From Brevibacterium sp. UCMA 11754 (GTDB lineage: Bacteria > Actinomycetota > Actinomycetes > Actinomycetales > Brevibacteriaceae): a DNA stretch of 64,000 bases. Under the pieces are notes generated by a model. That model was not told the DNA's origin. It ran no database searches and worked only from the letters and a program-made list of their open reading frames with translations. Where the stretch lies: NCBI RefSeq assembly GCF_021532275.1, contig NZ_JACBOT010000010.1:86189-150188 (forward strand), read 5' to 3'. The first letter of the stretch is position 1. Every line of letters begins with the position of its first letter. The position numbers were made by a program, and so were the translations under genes. Positions 55,637 to 62,903 of this stretch are shown piece after piece.

Positions 55637-55678
55637 CAGACGACGATGTCAGATCGTCTGCGAAGAGTCGGATCCGAC
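55637..55678 (+). promoter_or_regulatory. Two adjacent palindromes upstream of the PfpI gene
   Basis: Arms CAGACGA/TCGTCTG around 10 bases (55637-55660), then the perfect 12-bp palindrome GTCGGATCCGAC (55667-55678), ending 21 bp before the start. Candidate operators or a leader structure covering the RBS region. Confidence 0.4.
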
Positions 55679-55699
55679 AACTGACAAGGAGTAAGCATC

Positions 55700-56233
55700 A
55701 TGGCAATCTCAGACAAGAAAGTTGCATTCCTCCTCACCCGCGGAGTCGAGCAGGTCGAGCTCACCAGCCCCCGCGGAGCACTTGACGAAGCCGGAGCCAC
55801 AACGGTCATCGTCTCGCCCTCAGATGGCACATTGCAGGCGATGAACGGTGACTGGGACCATGCCGATGAGTTCACCGTCGATGTCCCAGTCTCTGCAGCC
55901 AAAGTTGAGGACTTCGATGCGCTCGTGCTTCCAGGCGGCACCCTAAATGCGGATGCCCTGCGCCTCGACGAGGACGCTGTGGCACTGGTGAAGGCGTTCT
56001 TCGCGGCAGACAAGCCTGTGGCCGCGATCTGCCACGCACCATGGATCCTCGCCGAATCAGGCGTGGCCAAGGGCCGGAAGCTGACATCATTCGTCTCGAC
56101 GAAGACCGATCTGGTTAACGCCGGAGCAGAGTGGGAGGATTCCGAGGTCGTCGTCGACGGCAATCTCATCACCTCGCGCAACCCCGGCGACCTCGACGCG
56201 TTCAACGCGGCCATCGCGAACGCGCTGGGCTGA
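55700..56233 (+). CDS. DJ-1/PfpI family protein (YhbO-like)
   Basis: A 177-residue protein with the nucleophile elbow AAICHAPWIL containing the active Cys, the conserved Glu in RGVEQVELTSPR, and LVLPGGTLNAD. Members are glyoxalase/deglycase or protease-like stress proteins. RBS GGAG is 8 bp before the ATG. A strong terminator follows. Confidence 0.93.
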   Translation: MAISDKKVAFLLTRGVEQVELTSPRGALDEAGATTVIVSPSDGTLQAMNGDWDHADEFTVDVPVSAAKVEDFDALVLPGGTLNADALRLDEDAVALVKAFFAADKPVAAICHAPWILAESGVAKGRKLTSFVSTKTDLVNAGAEWEDSEVVVDGNLITSRNPGDLDAFNAAIANALG

Positions 56234-56276
56234 GGTTGAGGCGCTAGAGCAGGCTGATGCGCCTGCGCAGCGTACG

Positions 56277-56318
56277 AAGAAGGCTCCCATCCGAATGTTC
56301 TCGGATGGGAGCCTTCTT
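56277..56318. terminator. Bidirectional terminator between the PfpI and tRNA-Ser genes
   Basis: 18-bp perfect stem (AAGAAGGCTCCCATCCGA) with 6-nt loop; AAGAAGG/CCTTCTT ends provide U-tracts both ways. Confidence 0.9.
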
Positions 56319-56325
56319 CTCTCTG

Positions 56326-56410
56326 CGGAGGATAGGGGATTCGAACCCCTGAGGGCGTTAACCCAACCCGCGTTCCAGGCGAGCGCCATAGGCCACTAGG
56401 CGAATCCTCC
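56326..56410 (-). tRNA. tRNA-Ser (anticodon GGA)
   Basis: 85 nt on the minus strand. Acceptor GGAGGAT/ATCCTCC, D-arm GCCTAGTGGCC, anticodon stem CTCGC/GCGGG around loop CTGGAAC giving GGA (reads UCC/UCU), a long class-II variable arm (GGGTTAACGCCC) and T-arm GGGGTTCGAATCCCC. The CCA end is not encoded. Confidence 0.93.
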
Positions 56411-56460
56411 GCGAGCTAGCCTATCCGAGTCGTGTCGACAATGCGAAATCCTGACGGCCG

Positions 56461-56478
56461 AGTGTGAACCATCACACT
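56461..56478. promoter_or_regulatory. Palindromic AGTGTGA-N4-TCACACT site
   Basis: AGTGTGAACCATCACACT has 7-bp perfect arms. It lies between the tRNA and the second DGPF gene, about 190 bp upstream of the latter. The 4-bp gap is shorter than a GlxR/CRP site; a GntR-type regulator is possible. Confidence 0.3.
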
Positions 56479-56584
56479 AAGTGCAGGTGAAATCGCTTCT
56501 CAGCTGCCTTTGCCCTTGCCTGCCTGACGCAGGTCGACCCAGTAGAGGGCGATTGATATGGGCGCAAAAAACATTCCCGCCGTG

Positions 56585-56611
56585 TGTCGATGCGGCATAG
56601 ACTTGTTCGAC
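56585..56611 (+). promoter_or_regulatory. Predicted ECF42-type promoter, module 2
   Basis: -35 TGTCGA (56585-56590), 17-bp spacer, -10 CGAC (56608-56611), 60 bp before the DGPF start. Same motif and spacing as module 1. Confidence 0.65.
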
Positions 56612-56671
56612 GTATTGCATGAGAGGGTCTCGACCGTGACTCTCTGAAACATTGCTGACTAAGGAGTCATC

Positions 56672-57097
56672 ATGAAGTTCATGCTCATCATGCGCGCAGT
56701 CGACCAGACCGCTGTGGACGCCTACGAAACCGCCGATTTCGAGAAGATCATCGCCGACATGGGTGCCTACAACGAATCCATGGTCAACGCCGGGGTCATG
56801 GCCGACGGTGCGGGACTCTCCGACGCCGCCGATGGGGCAGTCGTCGATTTCAGTGAGGACGATCCCGTCGTCACAGACGGCCCCTATGGAGAATTGCGGG
56901 AGCTGTTCAACGGCTTCTGGATGGTCGAGGTCTCGTCACAGGAGGAAGCGATCGAGTGGGCCAAGCGGGCCCCCTTGGGCGCCGGATCCCAGATCGAGGT
57001 GCGACGCGTCAACGGACCGGAGGACTTCCCTCAGGACAATGAGTGGATCCAAAAGGAACAGGAATGGATCGCCGAAGGGAAACTGGCCGGCAGTTGA
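56672..57097 (+). CDS. DGPF/YCII domain protein, copy 2
   Basis: A 141-residue YCII protein, ATG 56672 after AAGGAG. It begins MKFMLIMRAV and has VTDGPYGELRELFNGFWMVEV, a DGPY version of the DGPF motif, and ends IEVRRVNGPEDFPQDNEW. The partner sigma gene starts at a TTG overlapping its stop. Confidence 0.92.
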   Translation: MKFMLIMRAVDQTAVDAYETADFEKIIADMGAYNESMVNAGVMADGAGLSDAADGAVVDFSEDDPVVTDGPYGELRELFNGFWMVEVSSQEEAIEWAKRAPLGAGSQIEVRRVNGPEDFPQDNEWIQKEQEWIAEGKLAGS

Positions 57098-58395
57098 CCA
57101 ATGCCCCAGCCGATGACACCGATGCGGTTCACCGGGTCATCGCCGCGACGTGGCGGATCGAGGCAGCGAAGATCATCGCGGCCCTGACCCGCTACGTCGG
57201 CGATTTCGGGCTCGCCGAGGATCTCGCCCAGGAAGCAGTGACCGATGCGCTGTCCCAGTGGCCGAAATCCGGAGTTCCGACTAACCCGGCCGCGTGGCTG
57301 ACCACGGTTGCCAAGCGTCGGGCAATCGATTCGTGGCGAAGGCGAGAGCGACTTGACGATCGTCTGGTGAAGCTTGCCGGGGAGCTCGAAATCCGTCAGG
57401 ACGCGGACTTGGGTGATCTCCCCTGGGACCCGGACGACATCGAGGACGATGTACTCCGTCTCGTCTTCATCGCCTGTCATCCAGTACTCGGTCGCAGCGC
57501 CCAGCTCGCACTCACCCTGCGGGTTGTGGGCGGCCTCTCCAGCGAACAGGTCGCCCGGGCGTTCCTCATTCCAGTCTCGACAGTGCAGCAGCGCATCGTC
57601 CGGGCGAAGCGGGCCCTGGCAGATGCTCAGGTTCCCTTCGAGCTTCCAGCGGCCGACGAACAGCCGGAGCGGCTCAAGGGTGTGCTCGGGGTCCTCTATC
57701 TCATGTTCGCGGAGGGGCACGTGACAACCTCCGGACCCGACTGGATGCGTCCAGAACTGGCAATGGAGGCTCTCCGACTGACCCGTGTGACTGCCGGTCT
57801 GCTCCCTCACGATCCGGAGGTCCACGGTCTCGTCGCCCTTATGGCCTTCACCGCGGCCAGATTCCCTGCCCGCGTGGGGGCAGACGGCGAGCCGATCCTG
57901 TTAGCCGATCAGGACCGATCGAAATGGGATCGCTCGCTCATCCGCCTCGGCTCTCGCAGTCTTGGAACCGCCCAGGATCTCCGAACTGCACTCGGCCCCT
58001 ATACGCTCCAAGCCATGATCGCTTGGTGTCATGCCGAAGCCAGAAGCGTTGGGGCCACCGATTGGGTGCGCGTTGCGTCCCTCTATGACATGCTCAACCG
58101 AGCCGTTCCCTCACCTGTCACTCAGCTCAACCAGGCGATCGCGATCGCCGAAGCGCATGGCCCAGCACGCGCTCTCACCCTCGTCGATGACATCGACTCC
58201 ACGGGAGCACTTGGGAAATTTCACCTTGTTCCCAGCGTGCGCGGTGAACTCCTGTCCCGCCTCGGCAGGGAGCAGGAAGCGCGGGGCGAATTCGAACGCG
58301 CGGCGACCCTGACGGCCAATGACCGAGAACGCGAAGTCCTCCTTGCCAAGATGCGCAGAGTTGAGGGCCGGCCGGAGGAGAGCACCGACAACTGA
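57094..58395 (+). CDS. ECF42-type RNA polymerase sigma factor, copy 2
   Basis: A 433-residue sigma factor from TTG 57094. Region 2: VGDFGLAEDLAQEAVTDALSQWP and AAWLTTVAKRRAIDSWRR; region 4: LSSEQVARAFLIPVSTVQQRIVRAKRAL; then the TPR-like C-terminal half (LYLMFAEGHVTTSG, LNQAIAIAEAHGPARALTLVDDI). ECF42 factors lack an anti-sigma gene and carry this extension instead. It probably autoregulates through the promoter at 56585. Confidence 0.93.
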   Translation: MTNAPADDTDAVHRVIAATWRIEAAKIIAALTRYVGDFGLAEDLAQEAVTDALSQWPKSGVPTNPAAWLTTVAKRRAIDSWRRRERLDDRLVKLAGELEIRQDADLGDLPWDPDDIEDDVLRLVFIACHPVLGRSAQLALTLRVVGGLSSEQVARAFLIPVSTVQQRIVRAKRALADAQVPFELPAADEQPERLKGVLGVLYLMFAEGHVTTSGPDWMRPELAMEALRLTRVTAGLLPHDPEVHGLVALMAFTAARFPARVGADGEPILLADQDRSKWDRSLIRLGSRSLGTAQDLRTALGPYTLQAMIAWCHAEARSVGATDWVRVASLYDMLNRAVPSPVTQLNQAIAIAEAHGPARALTLVDDIDSTGALGKFHLVPSVRGELLSRLGREQEARGEFERAATLTANDREREVLLAKMRRVEGRPEESTDN

Positions 58396-58410
58396 TCCAG
58401 CCGCCTCGTT

Positions 58411-58440
58411 TTGTGCCTCGAGGATGCTCTCGACTACACT
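58411..58440 (+). promoter_or_regulatory. Promoter of the SRP RNA gene
   Basis: -35 TTGTGC (58411-58416), 18-bp spacer, -10 TACACT (58435-58440), placing the start of transcription at about 58447, exactly where the RNA stem begins. Confidence 0.7.
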
Positions 58441-58446
58441 GATCGA

Positions 58447-58536
58447 TGGCTCCCCGTGCGGCGTCATCTTGTGAACTCCCCCAGGGCCGGAAGGCAGCAA
58501 GGGTAAGCGAGCTCTGGCGGGTGCACGGGGAGTCCT
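58447..58536 (+). ncRNA. ffs: Signal recognition particle RNA, small (4.5S) type
   Basis: About 90 nt. The terminal stem GGCTCCCCGTGC pairs with GCACGGGGAGTCC, and the apical domain contains the conserved Ffh-binding loop CAGGGCCGGAAGGCAGCAA with the GGAA-type tetraloop, and AGCGAGCTCTGG. This RNA assembles with Ffh for co-translational membrane targeting. Confidence 0.95.
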
Positions 58537-58722
58537 TCGTTTCCCAAGGTCACAATTCCACAACTCCCCCTCCCCTATGTCAGTCCAGGTCAGGACCACT
58601 CTCGACGGCGAAAAATGGGCAATTCCCGAGGATTTCAGGCGGTGCTTTAATACTTTCGTGATTTGGCTTCACTAACATGGTCGGCAGCTCTCATCCCCTT
58701 TGCTCGAACGAGGATCCCTGTT

Positions 58723-60204
58723 TTGTCACCCAAGAAGATACACGGGGCGGTTGCTGCCCTATCGGCAATCGCTCTGCTCACAGCCTGCACCCCCTCCGGC
58801 TCTAACCCTGATGCCACCCGCGATGCTGCGAAGTCCGCCGAGGCTGCTGCCGAACCCATTTTCCGAGTCGGCACCGTCTCCAAGGACGAGGCAGCCAAGT
58901 CCTCTGCGCGGGGATCTTCAGCGAAGACCTCCGGTTCCACTTCATCGGCCGAGCCGACCGGCACCCAGTCACCCGTCCCGGGACAGGGCGGCGAAGTCGT
59001 CGAATCCGGAGCAGACTCCACGGCCGCACCGGGCGAGCGCATCAGCCTCAGCGTCGAGAACGCGACGCTGAGCGATATTTCGATCACCGAGTCCGAACAC
59101 CCCAGAATCACATCTGACCCCGGCGTCTTCTTCGACACCACTGGGGCCGAACTCAAGGCAGCCGACCAGAGCCAGAAGTCCTCTGATGAGGCGGGCACCT
59201 CGTCGCCGAGCGAAAGCGCTGCAACCGAAGCCGCTGCGAAGGAGGACTCCGCCGAGGACAAGCACTCAGTCATCGCTCCCGACGACGCTGCGGCCTGGGT
59301 TTCGGCCTACGACCTGGTCGCTGACAGCACCTACGAGCTATCGGCCACAGCCACTTCGGCGGATGGGGAGGAACACGACTTCACGTCCACGGTCAACGTC
59401 TCAGCCGGTGACGCCTCACCGATGTCCGTGCGCACAACCCTCTCCGATGACCAGACCGTGGGCGTCGGCGCCCCGATCATCCTCAGCTTCGGCTCCACCG
59501 TGAGCAAGCAGTACCGTGACGATGTCGAGCGCCGCCTGACGGTCAATGTCACCGACAACGAGGGCAAGAAGCGCAAGGTCGAGGGCTCATGGGCATGGCT
59601 GCCCGATGATCCGCAGTCACGTCTGCACTTCCGACCCAAGGACTTCTGGCCCGCGCACTCGAAGGTCTCCGTCGACGCGCCTCTGAAGAACGTCCCCACC
59701 ACGGCGAAGACGGTCGGCCAGAACGACCTCACACTCGACTTCGACATCGGCCGCAAGCAGATAGTCAAGGCCGATGCCAAGTCTCACCGCATGGTCGTCA
59801 CCCGCGATGGCAAAGAGGTGATGAACTTCCCCGCCTCACTCGGTGCGGCGAAGTCTCCGTCCTACAACGGAACCCATGTGGTCATGTCGAAGTCGGCAGA
59901 CTACACGATGACCTCCGAGCAGTGGGACTACGAAACCGACGTGCGCTGGGCCGTGCGCATCCACAACAACGGAGAATTCGTCCATGCCGCTCCCTGGTCG
60001 ACAGGCGTCCAAGGATCGGCGAATGTCTCCCACGGATGCATCAACCTCTCCACCGCGCGCGCCAAGCAGTACTACGACTCGGCGATCTTCGGCGATCCGG
60101 TCGAGATCACAGGCTCGAACGTCAGCTTGTCCACCGCCGCCAGCGACATCTCCGACTGGGTCTACGACTGGGACGACTGGAAGAAGATGAGCGCACTCGA
60201 CTGA
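58723..60204 (+). CDS. L,D-transpeptidase lipoprotein (YkuD domain)
   Basis: About 493 residues from a TTG at 58723 with AGGA upstream (another TTG at 58663 is possible). Signal peptide with lipobox LTAC, a Ser/Ala-rich disordered linker, an Ig-like LysM-free pair of beta domains (VGAPIILSFGSTVSKQYRDDVERRL is typical), and the catalytic YkuD domain with HNNGEFVHAAPWSTGVQG then SHGCINLS holding the active Cys. It makes 3-3 crosslinks in peptidoglycan, like Ldt proteins of mycobacteria. Confidence 0.94.
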   Translation: MSPKKIHGAVAALSAIALLTACTPSGSNPDATRDAAKSAEAAAEPIFRVGTVSKDEAAKSSARGSSAKTSGSTSSAEPTGTQSPVPGQGGEVVESGADSTAAPGERISLSVENATLSDISITESEHPRITSDPGVFFDTTGAELKAADQSQKSSDEAGTSSPSESAATEAAAKEDSAEDKHSVIAPDDAAAWVSAYDLVADSTYELSATATSADGEEHDFTSTVNVSAGDASPMSVRTTLSDDQTVGVGAPIILSFGSTVSKQYRDDVERRLTVNVTDNEGKKRKVEGSWAWLPDDPQSRLHFRPKDFWPAHSKVSVDAPLKNVPTTAKTVGQNDLTLDFDIGRKQIVKADAKSHRMVVTRDGKEVMNFPASLGAAKSPSYNGTHVVMSKSADYTMTSEQWDYETDVRWAVRIHNNGEFVHAAPWSTGVQGSANVSHGCINLSTARAKQYYDSAIFGDPVEITGSNVSLSTAASDISDWVYDWDDWKKMSALD

Positions 60205-60259
60205 TTGTCCACAGTGCACCCACCCTGTGTTCCTGTGTGACGCTGTACCTCTTGGCGGT

Positions 60260-61288
60260 CTACTTCTTGACCTTCTTCGCCGCCTTGTCGATCATCGGGA
60301 CGTAGCGCTCGAGCGCCCAGGGAACGGTGAGCGGGTTGATGATCGACGAAGCGGTGACGAAGGCCTGTTCTTCGGGAGCGACTACCGCACCGGACTTGAT
60401 GGCCGGAATGTTGGAGTACACACTCTGTGACTCGATCTCCTTCTTACTCTTCTCATCGGAGTAGAAGGTGAAGATGAGGTCAGAGTCGTCGAGCTTGTCG
60501 GCGTTCTCGAGTCCGATGAGAGCCGAGTCCGTGCCCGGAGCATCATAGTTCTTCTGGAGCTTGTTGATGATGGGGTCGGGGGTCAGTCCCAGCGCCGAGA
60601 CCATCGCCACCCGCTGCTCATTGGGGTAGAAGACGCCGAGGGTGCCTGGTCCGTCATTGTAGATGTAGGAGAATGTGAGTCCTTCGTATTCGGACCGCTT
60701 GGCTTCGGAGAGCTGCGTCTTGATGTCGTCGACGAGCCCCTCAGACTCCTTCTTCTGACCCAGTGCCTTGCCGATGGTGGTGATCTGCTCATCCCATTCG
60801 ATGGTCCACGGCTGCTTGGGGTAGGCAACCGTGGGTGCGATGGCGTCAAGCTGCTTGTACTGATCGGCGGTGACGCCGGACCACGGCGCGAGGATCACAT
60901 CAGGTTCGAGCTCGGCGACGGCTTCGACGTCGAGCTCCGTATCTCCCTGGAACTGCGTGGGAAGCTTGTCCCCCTTCTTCTTCACCGCCTCATGGATCCA
61001 CGGCATATAGCCGGTGTCATCGCTGCCCCAGGCATATTCCTCCATGCCGATGGGGGTCTTGCCCAAAGCGATGGCTGTCTCGGTCGAGCCCTGGCCGAGG
61101 GTCACGACGCGCTTCGGTTCGGCCTCGATGACGGCCTTGCCCAGCGCATGTTCGATCGTGACGGTCTGGAAGTCGCTTGAGGCCGACTTCTCCGCATCCG
61201 CCGGCCCCTGGCTGCAGGCGCTCGCGCTGAAGGCAAGCGTGACGATGGTGCCTATGGCCATGGCCCGGCGAGAGAGATGAGCTGACAT
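60260..61288 (-). CDS. Iron-siderophore ABC substrate-binding lipoprotein, second copy
   Basis: A 342-residue FepB-like protein without transporter genes next to it. Signal peptide with lipobox FSASAC. VTIEHALGKAVIEAEPKRVVTLGQGSTETAIALG and EPDVILAPWSGVTADQYKQLDAIAPTVAYP are typical. A DtxR-type box lies 49 bp upstream. It could share the permease and ATPase at 48.4-51.3 kb. Confidence 0.93.
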   Translation of the reverse strand: MSAHLSRRAMAIGTIVTLAFSASACSQGPADAEKSASSDFQTVTIEHALGKAVIEAEPKRVVTLGQGSTETAIALGKTPIGMEEYAWGSDDTGYMPWIHEAVKKKGDKLPTQFQGDTELDVEAVAELEPDVILAPWSGVTADQYKQLDAIAPTVAYPKQPWTIEWDEQITTIGKALGQKKESEGLVDDIKTQLSEAKRSEYEGLTFSYIYNDGPGTLGVFYPNEQRVAMVSALGLTPDPIINKLQKNYDAPGTDSALIGLENADKLDDSDLIFTFYSDEKSKKEIESQSVYSNIPAIKSGAVVAPEEQAFVTASSIINPLTVPWALERYVPMIDKAAKKVKK

Positions 61289-61336
61289 TCGTGCCCTTTC
61301 GACTGTGGGGGTCGCTGTCGACCCCTCGACATGAAC

Positions 61337-61355
61337 ATAGGACAGCCTAACTTAA
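61337..61355 (-). promoter_or_regulatory. DtxR/IdeR-type iron box before the second binding protein
   Basis: ATAGGACAGCCTAACTTAA matches 15 of 19 positions of the IdeR consensus TTAGGTTAGCCTAACCTAA. Confidence 0.75.
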
Positions 61356-61453
61356 CCTTGTGGTATCGGTGCAACTCGACTGGCTCAGCTGCAATTCGTC
61401 TGCTCAGAGCAGAAACCCGTGCCACCGCAGCCGAACGCTCCTAGGATCACATC

Positions 61454-61804
61454 ATGGAACCACTTCGAGTCACGGACGGACAAGGCGATCAGGCCCCGGC
61501 ACTGCTGTGGCGCGAGACTCTCGGACGGGTGCTGCGGCTGCGCCGCACCGAGCTGGCCCTGACCTTGGCACAGGTGTCGCGACGCTCGGGAGTGTCAACC
61601 CAATACCTGTCCGAGGTCGAGCGCGGCCTCAAGGATCCATCGTCGGAGGTCATCGAGGCGATCGCCGTGGTTCTCGGCCTTGCACTCCCGCAGGTCCTCG
61701 TTCTCGCTGCGTCGACCATGACGAGAGCTGCGCCCGCGTTCGCAGTCGACGGGCACTCAGTCCCGCTCAGCGGTGGGCGGGCGCAGCTCTCACTCGTGGC
61801 CTGA
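61454..61804 (+). CDS. XRE-family HTH regulator
   Basis: A 116-residue protein with an HTH_3 domain: LGRVLRLRRTELALTLAQVSRRSGVSTQYLSEVERGLKDPSSEVIEAIAVVLGL. YLSEVERG is the classic recognition helix of the ClgR/SinR-like group. The C-terminus is short and low in features. Divergent from the iron-binding protein; target unknown. Confidence 0.9.
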   Translation: MEPLRVTDGQGDQAPALLWRETLGRVLRLRRTELALTLAQVSRRSGVSTQYLSEVERGLKDPSSEVIEAIAVVLGLALPQVLVLAASTMTRAAPAFAVDGHSVPLSGGRAQLSLVA

Positions 61805-61822
61805 TCCCACTGGCCGGTCGGC

Positions 61823-62110
61823 TCAGCTCGCCCCGGAATCGAGCTGGTTGGTTCTCAGCACTTCGAGCCGTGCCCGATACTCGGCCTCGTCGATATCGCC
61901 TTGGGCGAAGCGCTCAGACAGGGTCGCCTCCGCGTTCTTCGTCGATCCGAAACGGCCCTGCGCATCCGCCCAGGGTGGTCCCCCTGCTTGGCGCCAGCGA
62001 CGCCGGTTGAGCGTGATGATGAGGGTGACGACCAATCCGATGATGAGCACCCAGAAGATCGGGATGAGGAAGAAGAGCGGCCAGGCCGCGGGTCCGTGTT
62101 CCATGTGCAT
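61823..62110 (-). CDS. SHOCT-domain membrane protein
   Basis: A 95-residue protein: one membrane helix (PLFFLIPIFWVLIIGLVVTLIITL) and a C-terminal SHOCT motif (LSERFAQGDIDEAEYRARLEVL). RBS GGGAGG. It is downstream of the response regulator but 118 bp away. Role unknown. Confidence 0.88.
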   Translation of the reverse strand: MHMEHGPAAWPLFFLIPIFWVLIIGLVVTLIITLNRRRWRQAGGPPWADAQGRFGSTKNAEATLSERFAQGDIDEAEYRARLEVLRTNQLDSGAS

Positions 62111-62228
62111 GATGCCTCCCTGTCAGGAATCCACGTCGCTCGTGGATATGGCATCCATCCTTCGCCGGCGGTCGCCACGGCGAATCCCCCACCGGGAGTC
62201 ACTTCGAGTACTCGCTGGGGATGAGCTT

Positions 62229-62903
62229 CTACTGGTCGCGCAGCCACCCCGGGGAGACCAACCCGGATTCATAGGCGAGCACGACCAGGTGGACCCTGTC
62301 GCGTGCCGCAGTTTTGGTCATGATGCGCGAGACATGGGTCTTCGCCGTCAGCGGGGAGAGGACCAGCCGGCCTGCGATCTCGTCGTTCGACAGCCCCTGA
62401 CCGACGAGAGCGAGGACCTCACGTTCTCGTTGTGTCAATACGTCGAGATGCTTTGCCGGCTCCGCCCGCAGGCCCAAGGACATCCTCGACAAAAGGTATC
62501 TGGTCACCTCGGGCGAGAGCAGCGCCTCACCCTCGGCAACGACGCGCACCGCTCTGATCAGGTCGACCGGCTCGGTGTCCTTGAGCAGGAATCCGCTGGC
62601 GCCTGCCCTGACCGCGCGCACGATGTACTCGTCGAGGCCGAAGGTCGTCACCAGCACGACCCGCACGTGGCCGAGGCCTGGATCGGCTGCGATCGCCTCT
62701 GTGGCCCACAGTCCGTCACCGCCTGGCATCCGGATGTCCATGAGCACGACGTCGACCGGCGTCGCCGCCAGCTTCTCCAGCAGCTCTTCCCCACCGGAGG
62801 CCTGCACGCGCACGCTGATGCCCGGTTCCGCGTCCAACAGCGAGGCGAAGCCGGCGCGGACCAGCTGGTGGTCATCGGCGATCGCCACCGAGATATCGCT
62901 CAT
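62229..62903 (-). CDS. NarL/LuxR-family response regulator
   Basis: A 224-residue regulator with receiver domain (phospho-acceptor Asp about residue 56 in VVLMDIRMPGGDG, Lys in LLKDTEPVDL) and LuxR-type HTH (LTQREREVLALVGQGLSNDEIAGRLVLSPLTAKTHVSRIM). Its start overlaps the kinase stop (ATGA). The kinase partner is disrupted, so signalling may be lost. Confidence 0.94.
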   Translation of the reverse strand: MSDISVAIADDHQLVRAGFASLLDAEPGISVRVQASGGEELLEKLAATPVDVVLMDIRMPGGDGLWATEAIAADPGLGHVRVVLVTTFGLDEYIVRAVRAGASGFLLKDTEPVDLIRAVRVVAEGEALLSPEVTRYLLSRMSLGLRAEPAKHLDVLTQREREVLALVGQGLSNDEIAGRLVLSPLTAKTHVSRIMTKTAARDRVHLVVLAYESGLVSPGWLRDQ

